Under the pieces are notes generated by a model, which worked only from the letters and a program-made list of their open reading frames with translations, was not told the DNA's origin and did not search any database. Positions 1 to 11,141 of a DNA stretch of 64,000 nucleotides are shown piece by piece (positions within the stretch are counted from its first letter, which is position 1; each line of letters starts with the position of its first letter). Source of the DNA: Cyprinodon diabolis (Eukaryota > Chordata > Actinopteri > Cyprinodontiformes > Cyprinodontidae); contig CM060083.1 of the NCBI GenBank assembly GCA_030533445.1, forward strand, positions 29,761,166 to 29,825,165, read 5' to 3'. A program made the translations under genes and the position numbers.

Positions 1-621
1 ACAGAAAAAAAATTGTTGAAATTCAGAGTTAACCTATTTAACTCTAGGTGGAGTATTTACAACTATACCGAGTGTAAATCAGCTCATGTGTTGGAGTTAA
101 TAATCCGTGTAAAATTTGACAGACATGCGCTGTCACTTTTACTCTACATGGTATCAATTGCCCGTCATTCTCTGAGAGGTCTTTTTTATTTTTACAACAA
201 TGAGTAAAATTAACTCTGAAAAAAATCTGGCACTGGCTATAGAGTATATTTTACACTAATTTGGAGTGGGACCAAATGTTATCTGAAACAGTAATATTCA
301 ACCATATAGGTGATAAAGTAATGCTTGTTTTTTAACTCATTTCATTTTATCACAGGAATAAGTTTGTTTAATTATTTCTCCCCTGAAAATCCGAACGGAC
401 ACAAAAACAAAATAACTAACTTAATTTAAAAAAACAAGTCTAGATTTTTCTTCCCAGTAAAACCTGATCTCATTGATATGGGATATATTTTTTGCCCATA
501 AAGAAATAAGTGTGTTAAAGTAGGTTTACTTGGACATTTTTGTTAGTTTAAGATCTATAATAACTGTAATTTCCTCTTAGGTGAAAATAACAGCTGTAAG
601 CTAGAGGACATTTCTACATAC

Positions 622-3600
622 CCCAGTGAGGACTCCCAGATGTTCAGTTCACTGCTGAAATCCAAACTGGGGAGCAGATCATGAGGAAACTCCAGCTCCT
701 CCTTGTCCTCCTCGCTCACAGCTCCTCTGTCTTCCTCCACTCCAGTGATAACTGGGACCTCTGGGAGGACTGGCTGAGACAGAAGGCTGGGTCGGCAGGT
801 GGAGGCTTCGGTCAGCAGAGCCTGGTTCTCCCTCCCGCTAAGACTCTCTGCATCCGTCTGTCGGACAGTGAAGAGATCGTGTTAGCAAGCTCAGTATTTA
901 GTCGAACAAGCGTGAGCATGTTGGAGAGATTAATTCTCAGGAGCAACAAATGAAAAAGCTCCGCCCTTGTGTTTAACCATTACATAAACAGCTGGTGCAG
1001 CAGAGAGCCTGGAGTCTGTCCTATCACCTAACACCTGTTTGGCCTGCTTTTCTGATACAGTTACAGACATATATTGGCCCAGCGTCAACTGTTTATACCT
1101 TGTGTACTGCAATCAGCCTGTCTGATAACAGCCTAGAAGAACATTAACTCCTCTGGACATGTTTGATGCTTATCTGCCATGTTCAGTCCTGGTTAGGAGC
1201 ATTAAATATCTTATTTGCATACAGATTCAAAAACAAAGTTCCAGCTTTAGAAGGAAGGCAGCTGGTAATACACGGTTCAGACAGACAGATCAACGAAGAG
1301 ACGAATAGATTTAGATCAATCGCAACTCCGAAAGCTTCATGCATCTTCAAAGTCTAAATTCTGGGCTAACTGCCTAAGACTTTACCTCTGAGGCTTTGTT
1401 CATGCTATTCTCTGCTCTTGCGCCTTACGAGCAATAAATGTATTAAACAAGTTGTGTGATTACAACATTTAACATCTGTTCACTTTAAGCACATCGAAGG
1501 AAGTTTATCCTATATTTTCTTTTGTTAGGGCTCCGAAAATGATTTACCAAGTGAACAAGTACAGACATGAAATCCATTTCCAGATGGTGCGCAGCATAAT
1601 AAGCATTTGGTATAATCATTACAAAGAAGGTAATAGAGACAGCATTATGTCATTTTGGTTTTATAAGCTTAAAACTCCACCCTTGAAACATCTAAAAGCA
1701 TAAATCTGTAATTTTATCATGAGTCCCGTTGGTAGGACTGGGAAACAGTTCCGCCCACAGACATGCACACACAACAACACTTGGCAGTGGCATCGTGTTG
1801 CAGCAACGTCGCCCTCATAGCAGGCAAACGGTCAACTGTCAAGTCATAATTCAGTGGAATTTCTCCCTCATGGCGCTGCTCAGTTAATGGAGCACGGAAA
1901 ACTGTATTCATACAATATTAGGGTATGATGTGTTTCTGACACATCAGTTTAGTCCGTACCTGCAATCCTGTTTAAAATCTTTGAACTTTTCTAAATTTAG
2001 TCACACTAAAACCTGAACTAAAAGGTATTTTAGTGATGTTTTATGTGATTAACCAACAAAAAATAATGCAAAACTGTGTTAGGGAAGGGTAAAAGTACCT
2101 GATTTTTATTTTAGTTTCTACAAACATTAAATTAATCATTTAACAAACAGGTTCTTAATTAGAGCTAAATTTAGACCTTGTCTAGGCCATTGTAAAATAA
2201 AGGCTGTGCTCTAACAAATCAGTTGTAGTCCTGGCTGTCTGTTTACAGTTGTCAATTACTATAAATCTTGCACAATAAACCCTCCTATCAACTCTGACCA
2301 CTTTCCTTGCACATACTAAAGCAAAAAAAAAAAAAAAACAGAGCATGATGAGACCCACAACAAGTTTCCCCACAGTAAGGTGTGTTAAGACAAAACTAAT
2401 GAAGTCTGTTTGCTGTTTACAGTAGCTGACTTTTAAAGGGCAGTTAATACAAACACATTGCTGCATGTTTAAGATGATCATTCATTTGTTAACACAGTTG
2501 CAATCACTTATCACCTTTCCTACACGTCATAGAAGTGCACCTTTTGGTGTTGGGGGAGAAAAGTCCCCAATGAATGCATTGAGGTTTGTGGTTGAAACAT
2601 GAAAACTTCTGAAAAACCTCAACAGGTACAGCTGCAGAAAACAAGCCTCCTTTTGAAACATGCAGGAAAGTATGTGACAACCAGCCTCCTGTACATTACA
2701 GTGGTTTACTAATTGAAAGAACATACTGGAATCAGAATAACAAATAAGGTGTAAAAGTCAGAAGCCTGAGCTTTGCCAGCGCAACAGAGAGATTATTATG
2801 TTTGACACATACAGTACAGAGTAAAAGTACCATGTAAAACCTTTTACCTAGATGCAAAAAGCTTAGTTAAAACCTTTTAAGACTCCTATATACTTTTGTT
2901 TTTACATATTTTTGAAATAAACGCAAGGATGCCTTGCAGCAATAATGCAAGAGCATAAAACATAAACCAAAAATGCCACAAAAAAAAACTAAAATACAAA
3001 AGGGAATGAATCTAAAAGACCTGCTGCAGGGATGTCACTGTAAACCTGTGATCTCACTGCTGGTTCTATTTTCTGTATCATGGTTGCATAATCAGATTAA
3101 TAAAAGACATTTTCTTTACCTGCACACAGTAGTCACAGGCCTGTGTGAAAAGGACATTCAAGATGTTTACAGTCAACAATCATTCACAATGATACTGGAC
3201 CTTTAAAGGTCAACATATGGGTCAGTTAAGTGGAAAACCAAAGTCCTTTAAATCAATTGGCTTCAACGCCAGAAAGATGGGCTGCTGCTATTAATTACCC
3301 TGCAGGAACAAACTAGAAAGCAGGCTGAGGTTGCCTGGAAACCTTTGCACAGCAGCACATCATGTTAATCCATCGTATCATGTGCTTGCAAAAACTTGAA
3401 TGGTTCACACATGACTCCAGTTAGGAAGAAAAGTGGAGTTTCCTCCCACTGTGCATGTGAGTGCCGCACTTACCCAGCAGTGCGCCTCTCCGTGCTGAAG
3501 GTGACTCTACAGCGCAGCTCCTCTGCTGACCCTGTGTCCTGCTCAGAGCACAGGCAGCCTCTGCAGGACTTTGTGTTTTGATGGGGGGGCAGACAGTGAG

Positions 3601-6600
3601 ACTGGAACATGCTACAACACATGCTGCTGACTTCTCTTCTGCACTGACTCAGCTAAGTTCCTCCTCCTACTCCTCCTCAGCTGCTGCCGCTCCCCTCCCG
3701 GTTAAATTTCCATAAGCCTCCCCTGAGTCTTGGAGGGTGTGTAAAGGAGTAGATAGAGTACACTGCCCCACACTGACAAACACACAGCTCCTCTGCTGAG
3801 ACAGTAACAGAGGAGTGCTGAGTGTTCACCTCCCCCATGCCACTGTACACTCTCTGCGCTCTCTCTCGCTTTCTGTCCCCTCCTCTAACTACAACCCCTT
3901 GTCTTTTCTCCCATCTTTCTAGTAGTAAACCTGCACAGGGCTTCCTTCTTTCATTTTCTTATTCCTACTGTTTCTCTTATGTACGGAAGACGATTCGGGC
4001 CACTGAAAAAAATAAAAAGTTAAATACATAAAAATTATTTTGACTTTTTTCCTCAGAATTCTGACTTTAATCTCAGAATTCTGACTTTTTTTCTCAGAAA
4101 TTCTGACTTTAATCTAAAAATTCTGACTTTAATCTCAGAATTCTGTCGTTTTTCTCAGAATTCGGACTTTTTTTCTCAGAATTCTGACTTTAATCTCAGA
4201 ATTCTGACTTTTTTTCGCAGAAGTCTTATTTTAATCCCAGAATTCTGACTTTAATCTCAGAATTCTGACTTTTTTCAGAATTCTGACTTTAATCTTAGAA
4301 TTCCGACTTTTTTCCCCACATTAAACTGAAATGTAAAAATCAGTTAACTTTTTTAATTTTTTCAGTGGCCCTAATCCTCTTCCATACTTATCCCTTTGCA
4401 GGTGAATTCTGGGAAATAAGGCCAAAGGTTGGGCATGCACTAAAAGCCTGCTTATAGGAGACAATAATCTACTCCAGAGCAATGGTTCTCAAACTGTTGC
4501 TAAAGTAAAAATAAAATAAAAAGATGAGAGGCTAGAAGGCCATTCATTTTTTGTATTTTTGGTCATAAAAAACTGATTACTTGTGTTAAGGAGTGTTGTA
4601 CTTTATTAGTGTAAAGTTGTTGTAAATCTAGAGTTGGTAAGTTGTTTGAAAAGATTATTCAAATAATACAACTTTGACATAAAAATGTGACCTAGTCCTA
4701 GTTTTATAAGTATAAACAAAAACTAACTAATACACTGGTTCACTAACAGGCCAACTACCTGGACTATAAGCAACTAACACTAAAACAGGTTATATGATAC
4801 AGAGTTAAATATATACAGTGATTTAAAAAAAACTCTTCAGAGATGCAATAAAGGTTTTGTAGCAGAGCAAAAAGAAATATTCCTGGCCTTGATGGATGAC
4901 CAGCTAGTCAGGATCTCAAAAATCTGATTTAGTTTTTTTTTTTCTACTTTGTCAACTTACCATAAAAAGTATTTATACCAATCTTCTTTTTAAAGTTTAT
5001 GTAGTAAGAAAAGCTAAGGTTAAATGAAGTCATAGGAAACAAGTAGACATTAAAGGTTTTTAAAAGATGGTTTTGTTTTCTAAATGTTTGAGAGCTGTCT
5101 GCGGTTCCTACAAGCATCTCAGAAAGAGAGAGAAAGCTTTTTGGCAAAAAACAGAAAGGCTGAATGGTGATGGCACTTCAACAACTGGTGACCAGTCTTG
5201 TATTTATCCAGTTGGAACTTGGACATTAAAACTTCTAAGTAGAAATCGAAACAGACTTTAACTACATACTTCAAGCAAACACAGTGTCCATAAATTGGAA
5301 TTTTATTCTCATTTATTATGGTGCACATAAATCTGAAAAAGTACTACTCTTAAAAAGTCTGTGTAATTATATTGGTAGACATTAATTTACTGGAAACATA
5401 TTTCTCAAGAAATGTTGCTGAAATGCTGCTTTAAAACGTTTTAAATGTATCAACTATAAAGGATCTACACCTTTTAATGAGGTATGCAACCAAATGCTTT
5501 CACTGTTTGAATTTAGAATAAAATAAAATCCCAAAAAGTAATTAAACAATTACAGTACATTTAAATTGAATCCTTTAAGGGGAGTTGAATTATTTCACAA
5601 ATGAATAACTGTTTATATCTCAGAAAAAGTCCAAAAATCTGCTTCCTCTCTAAACATTCACTGCAAACCACTGCAGCATAGCAAGCACAGTGTTCAGAGC
5701 AAAAAAAACACTCCAAACGCTCTACCTTTACACGCACATGTTAACACATGCTTTCACACTGTCACACATTTACATTTTTGTTGTACCTGCAGGGTTTCAG
5801 GTTGGTTCTGCTGCTTAGGTGGAAAAAGAATCACATTTTCTGGAGCGCCCTCTTCTGGCTGTAACAGGGAATACCAGCGTTTGTTTTATAAACAGCTTAG
5901 ATCCATGTTTTTTCAATTATGGTACATTTACCACTGATGGTGCCTAAACTATCTTTGGTGGTATGAAAAATACATCAGCTGGATAAAGAGAATAAATAGC
6001 CACAAAAGGAGAGTTGTAAAGCCAACATTTGCCAACATTAGGAAAACTCCCAGTGCAATCTGAAGCCAGCTATGTAGTGCAGGGGACTCTCAATACTTGG
6101 GGTTACAGTTTGGATCTGGTAAATGATATCAATCTTTTGCAATGAGCTCAGTTGTACATTTTCACAACATGCAAAGTGGTTCGCTCAGCTACAAGAGTAA
6201 CCACTATAGCACACCAGCAGGTAACAGTGAACTTCTAGAAAGTTGTGATTATAAACATTGGCTACATGGTATTTGTATTGTAAAATGTGTTTGAAATGTA
6301 ATCAATAACAGACAGATGAATGGAAAAATTAAACTGTTAAAAAAAAAATAATCTTGTTACTGCAGAAATCTTTTTATTTTTTTTTTTATCTCCAAGACAG
6401 CTATACTAGAAAAGGCCAGAGATTTAAAGGAAACCAGAGTAGGGACTCGGGAAATCTTAAATAAACCTTGGAAAGTTTGAAAATTTAAATTTGGGGTAAA
6501 AATGGAAAACATAATTTTACTGCCCACTTCATAGTAAATGTATTTGAATAAATGTAGAATCTCTGAAATCATTTATATATTTAAAACCTAAAGAAATAAT

Positions 6601-8125
6601 AAAAGAAAATCAATTTACAGGCCTACCTGATCACAGTTATAGAAATCCTAGTTTTTGATCCAAACCTTTTTAAATATGCATTCCAATAAAGGAGCATGTA
6701 AAAACTTTCATTATATTTGGTTGATTTTTTCACTTAAACTGGTTAAATATACAATCTTACACACGAGATGTAGTGAACATTTGTTTGAAACACATCAATT
6801 TTAAAAATTCTATTTTGTTTATTGTCTGTACCACGAACACAAAAGAAAGAAGCTCTGGTTGCACGATACTGTATATCAGCAGTTTTATTGATATCAGCAA
6901 TTGCTGGTCATCTTTAAGCATATTGGTAAACGACCAATAAGTTCAACTGGGTCACTTATAACAACCAGTGATTATTATGCTGCTCAGGATTGTGAGTACC
7001 TTACTAAATCAGAGAAATATAAGTATAAGATATCTATATCAGCCCAGATTTTAGGGATCGCCCTAAAAAATCCCTAGAAAAAAAACTACTGTTTTAGTAC
7101 AAGTATTCGATACAATAAAACATGTGGAAATTTGAAATGTATTTTCTTTTAAATATCAAAAAATAGGCCTGAAAAATAAAGTACATATTGTTGGTTGATG
7201 CCGTTTTTGTGATTGATTATTGAAGTACAAAAAATTTATCAGATTTTTCACCATTTTCTTCCCAATCATCAGTCAGAATCAATCAAGGTTAAATCCGATG
7301 GTTCCTATCTCCTGCCCGTCACAGTTATGGATAGAAACAGGGTAGAACAACAGCCATTGAAAAGAAATAAATACTATGTGTTAAACTTGATGGTTATATC
7401 AATTGCTTTATCTCTGATTCCCATTTTAACCCTGTTTTACACACATTGCAGGAAGCTTATTCTCAGGAAAACAGGATCAGAGTTTAACCCCAATCTTAAC
7501 TGGGTTCTGGACCCTGATTATAAGCTGTTCATGAGACAAATGGTTATTTTAATCCTATTAGATTAATCCAAAATTCCACGCCTGAAGTCTTCCAGTCACA
7601 TGGGACAATTAGTTCTTTACTGCAAAGGGTTCTATAGGTACAAAAGTGCAGCAAGAGAAATGTTTCTAGAACTGTATCTCAGCTATCCAGTCAAAATAAC
7701 AGATTTTACATGCAACTAAACAGCCAAGTTTTTATGAGAACAAAAAAAAGTAATGGTCATTATGATACATTTTCTTAGCATAATTCATCCAAGTTTAAAT
7801 TCTTCAGATTACTCAGAGATAAAGCATGATTTTAATGTTAATGCTGGATAGAAAAGCCTCTGTCACAGACATCAAACAGTTAGTCATCACAAAACTACGT
7901 TAGCTTTGGTAGACCTCAGTGCTCAGAATAGAATGGTTATGTGAAGCAGCACAGTGGGGGAGCAAGAAGCGATCTCTCCCTTACCAATGCCTCAGTTGTG
8001 CTGTTCTCGTTTCCCATGGCTGAGCCAGGTGCAGGGCCACAACTACCCAGACCAACGGCCTCTCACATCAGCTGGCTGAAAGACACTATGAACAGAAAGA
8101 CTGTCAGCATACGGCCGCTCTGGTG
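622..8125 (-). CDS. tacc2: tacc2, 5' part (transforming acidic coiled-coil protein 2), partial
   Basis: TACC2 is a centrosome/microtubule-associated scaffold of the TACC family; its diagnostic C-terminal coiled coil would lie off the left edge. Three minus-strand exons fit together. Exon 7985-8125 has acceptor ttcag and donor GTAAGG, and carries ATG at 8017 in a strong context (CAGCCATGG); it encodes MGNENSTTEAL. The first seven residues match the start of long vertebrate TACC2 (MGNENST). Exon 5787-5858 (72 bp) encodes a segment starting PEEGAPENVILF. Exon 622-857 (236 bp) has branch-like ctaac, a pyrimidine tract, cag acceptor and GTATGT donor; it encodes an acidic stretch including EELEFPHDLLPSLDFSSELN. 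Phases are 0, 0, then 2, so the frame stays open. MGNENS also fits an N-myristoylation signal (Gly2, Ser6). The exon at 7985 has its own acceptor, so a non-coding first exon must lie further right. Identity rests mainly on the N-terminal match; the other two exons are assigned by phase and position. Confidence 0.72.
858..3473. other. tacc2 intron sequence, no recognised gene
   Basis: AT-rich sequence between the two tacc2 exon candidates. I see no splice-bounded open exon, no transposon ends and no tandem array here, only short homopolymers (for example poly-A near 2323). Confidence 0.45.
3474..3800 (-). promoter_or_regulatory. candidate alternative first exon/promoter inside tacc2
   Basis: On the minus strand a GC-richer stretch ends in a consensus donor (CTGG|GTAAGT, boundary at 3474). 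An ATG at 3620-3622 stays open for 49 codons up to that donor (starting MCCSMFQSHCLPP). The stretch also carries a TGACTCAGC motif (AP-1/ARE-like). TACC2 is known to use several promoters. However, joining this exon directly to the 857-622 exon hits a stop after about 14 codons, so it may be non-coding, may join another exon, or may be chance. Confidence 0.3.
3981..4387. mobile_element. MITE-like element: terminal inverted repeats enclosing a minisatellite
   Basis: The left end GTACGGAAGACGATTCGGGC is matched in inverse at the right end (reverse complement GTATGGAAGAGGATTAGGGC). Similarity runs on through a shared CCACTGAAAAAA and AAAAAGTTAA block, about 43 bp in all. Both ends abut TTAT (3977-3980 and 4388-4391), a possible 4-bp target duplication. 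The interior is almost entirely a degenerate tandem repeat. Confidence 0.6.
4043..4316. repeat. minisatellite, about 20-22 bp unit around AGAATTCTGACTTT
   Basis: About a dozen units alternate between CAGAATTCTGACTTTAATCT and a version with a poly-T run (CAGAATTCTGACTTTTTTCT). Most units contain GAATTC, so an EcoRI site recurs roughly every 20 bp. Units differ by point changes and small indels, so the array is not freshly expanded. Confidence 0.85.
4392..5786. other. tacc2 intron, nothing recognised
   Basis: AT-rich sequence. Short open frames are present on both strands, but none has splice borders or recognisable content. Confidence 0.4.
5859..7984. other. tacc2 intron 1, nothing recognised
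   Basis: A 117-codon open frame at 7213-7566 (+) has no recognisable domain and AT-driven composition; I do not call it a gene. No clear transposon termini seen. Confidence 0.4.
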
Positions 8126-8959
8126 CTGAAGAGAGACAGAATAAAAAACAACCTGCTTGCCCCTCAATAGTAAGAGATTTATGCTCTTACAGGATTAGGG
8201 TGGTACCCTATGAGCTTGAACAGCCACATGGTGAGAAGGAATGGAGAATAGGTTTGCTGTTAAAGAGATTAACATACTGATGGCAAAACCTACCTGCAGG
8301 CCAAAAGGGCAACTTAATATTGGCTGGTGTGATTTAAAAGGTCGGAAAACAACAGCATCATGTTTTATAGAAATACTGGGAATATTCCTAGTGTAGTAAG
8401 GATGAAAAGGGTGGCTGTGACTCCTCAAATCAGAGCATCTTAAGCCGTCAACAAGACCCTGGGATAAATCCACTTATGGAAAAAAAAAATAGGGCTGGTT
8501 TCCTTGCATTGACAAGACTTAAGAACAGCATTTTCTTTTCTGTAGGGCTAAAGTCATAGCTCAGGGAAGACAGGAGCCTTGCTGTAAGTCTTCTAAAACT
8601 AAGTGCTTGTGTTTGGGTTGCTGTTCTGTTAAAATACCCAGTTATGTCCATGTCAACCATCCTACCAAAAATATCCCCTCACCTGTGAGAAAGCTGGTTT
8701 TAATGTTCCACAACAGCTAAAAAAAAAAGACATTTTCAACCCATTTATAATCTTAAAGTTACTGTAGGACCACATATTTTCAACAGTTAAGGCAGTTTTA
8801 CATTGCTATGGAAAGATAGAGTAACCAACCAAGGAACAACCTCCTGATCCAAAATCTACACCTTCAACCAAGACTGATATGCAGCCACCCCCATGGACCA
8901 ATCAAACATCAAGAAAAAAAAATTATATCGTTGATGAAATTACTGGAGGAGAGTAAGCA

Positions 8960-9070
8960 AGGCCTTTAAAATCTAAGAACATATTAAGAAAAAGCAGTAA
9001 TGCATGGTGGAGTCAGCATTATGCCAAGGGCCAGATTTGCTGCCAGTGGATATAAAGCATTGTACAAGGT
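8960..9070 (+). mobile_element. relic of a Tc1-like transposase (weak)
   Basis: At 9000-9050 the plus strand reads MHGGVSIMPRARFAASG. This resembles the conserved Tc1 transposase motif KHGGGSIMLWGCF seen intact elsewhere in this window. The flanking 8.8-9.4 kb is too decayed to set borders. Confidence 0.3.
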
Positions 9071-9689
9071 GTATAGGGTATTCATGAGGGAGGTCTACCT
9101 CCAAGTTCTTAAAATGTCATCCAATCAACAATTTAGGTGTTTAAAAAGCCCAGTTGTTGATTTTTTTTTTGTTTTGTTTTAAGCATTAAAGCATTTTTGT
9201 AAAGGAGTCTAATCTGAAGCTTCTGCAAAAACGTCGACCTGGATAAAAAATTTATGATTATTACCTAAAATGTGAGTCTGTGCCAGAAACTTAAACAAAT
9301 ACAATCAGTTTCTAGAAAAAGAGAGGGTCACTATCTACATAAATATATACCATAAGACTGCTGCAAAAAAATGTGACTTCTCTGTACCTACCTAAGGCAT
9401 TTAATAAAAAAATATTTGAGGTGCATGCATCTACTCCATGTGTATAATTTTGATTCTGCATGGGTCGGAGAAAATTTACAAAAATGTTTTTCCAATCGGT
9501 ATTGGAGATTTGGTTGCAACATAATTTTACCCTAGAAGGCTAAACCAAAAACCCACTTTTCAAACTTGTATTTGACTTAAAACTTTACTTTTTGATAAAG
9601 CTTACAGTTAGAGGGGCTCAGGTTATCCTGAGCTATCTCTATAGTTATGCTGTTATAGGCTTAGACTTCTGGAGGACATAGGGACCCCT

Positions 9690-10137
9690 TTTTCATCATA
9701 TCTCTATTCTTCCACTCTGCAGAATCGGTCAATTCAATCTCTATCGTTGTGCTTTCTGCTTTTTCCTCATAGTAGCTTCGCCTTGTCTTTTAGTGTTCGG
9801 CTGTGACCCCATCCTGGAAAGAAAAATCAGCTGTGCTGCTGCCATCAACACCTTTGTTCATAGATATTCGAGATCTGCCTGTTTTTCAGTATAGTTCTGT
9901 TTCTCTGACTGCGACTGGCTAGATGTACTCTCTTCATCCTCTGACATGGGAGCTGGCTCGGAGCTTGTCTGCCTGGCTGTGAGTGAAGGCAGATGGATGG
10001 ATGGATGGATGGATGGATGGATGGATGGATGGATGGATGGATGGATGGATGGATGGATGGATGGATGGATGGATGGATGGATCTGGTTAACTGTAAAGTG
10101 CCTTGAGATGACGTGTACTGAATTGAATTGACTCTTA
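9690..10137 (+). repeat. dispersed SINE-like repeat, copy 1, interior replaced by a microsatellite
   Basis: It shares long blocks with 26540-27040: GCTGCCATCAACAC, GTTTCTCTGACTG, CTGGCTCGGAGCT, GTCTGCCTGGCTGTG and the tail CTTGAGATGACNTGT ... TGAATTGAATTGA. The copy at 26.5 kb has about 240 bp of internal sequence; here that part is replaced by (GATG)n. The family is a common dispersed repeat in fish. I cannot say from sequence alone whether it is a SINE or a DNA-element derivative. Confidence 0.6.
9991..10082. repeat. (GATG)n tetranucleotide microsatellite
   Basis: About 23 uninterrupted GATG units with sharp borders, sitting inside the repeat copy above. The 141-codon minus-strand frame with IHPS repeats across it is a by-product of the array. 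Confidence 0.95.
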
Positions 10138-11139
10138 GTGTTCACTGTGCCTGTGAGGTGAATTAATGACTGTTGCACAATGACACAGTGACTGAACCTG
10201 CACAACTTAATCCTTACATGGTAAATAACAGATTGGCTCTTAGCAGTTTTGCTGGCCTTATCTGGGCAAAGAAGCAACCCCAACCCAGATCAGCAGTTTA
10301 ATGCAATTATCTACAACTCAGTTCTTTGTAGGTTAGGCTTTGTAACCAGACACTAACTAATTACAAATAAGCATTTTTTTTTTAACTTTCTTATAGGACA
10401 TAATTTAAGACAAAAAGATACTGCGGTACAAGAGGATGTTTAGAGGATCACATATAGACCTAACTTATGCTCTGAAGTTTCCTTTTGATTTGCATTCCTC
10501 GTATGACTGCAGGGACAGAATGCCAGCTCAGTGTTAGGCCAGGAAGCAATGACCTGAATATGCAAGACTTTATAAATAGAGTTGCCTCATATTTACTGCT
10601 TTATTCCAGCCTAATGCATGATTTGTCTTGCATGCTTCCCAGCTGCATCCCTGACCTTTCTGCAAATCACTTTTTCTCCAACATTTTAACATTTATTCTC
10701 TATGAGAATAATAACACTGTCTCCTTACATCCTTATTTTCACTCCTTCAGCCGTGGGGCAGCTCATCTGCCCTGCCTGCTATTTGCGGGAATGGGGTGTA
10801 ATTTCAGCCCCCTTCTTTACACCAACCTGTGTTCACTTTAGCCGGCAGCGGCTTTTCAAGGCGTTTTAGCAGCACTGATGGGAAATCATATGATTCAACC
10901 TCTGCCAGGTCACTTCTCACCTCATTACAGCCTGACCATCACGTAACATCAGCCTTGGGTGGCTCAGATGGAGGAGCATGTATATGAGTTTACCATTTCC
11001 TATCCTGCTTCTTATCTTTTCTGACAAAAAATTCCTTTTTCTCCTCCTTAATTTCTAGAAAGAGATCATTTGATGTTTTTTCCAATGTTTTTTCTTCAGG
11101 TTGTTCAATAACACATTATTCAGGGAAAACAGGAAAACA
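10138..11139. other. spacer, nothing recognised
   Basis: No exon-like or transposon-like structure seen. A 118-codon plus-strand frame (10485-10841) has no recognisable content. Confidence 0.4.
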
Positions 11140-11141
11140 TA

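Noticed and set aside
7213..7566. 117-codon plus-strand frame
   Set aside because: No domain, no splice context, AT-driven composition, inside tacc2 intron 1.
9858..10283. 141-codon minus-strand frame with many IHPS repeats
   Set aside because: The repeats are just translation of the (GATG)n microsatellite; no gene content on either side.
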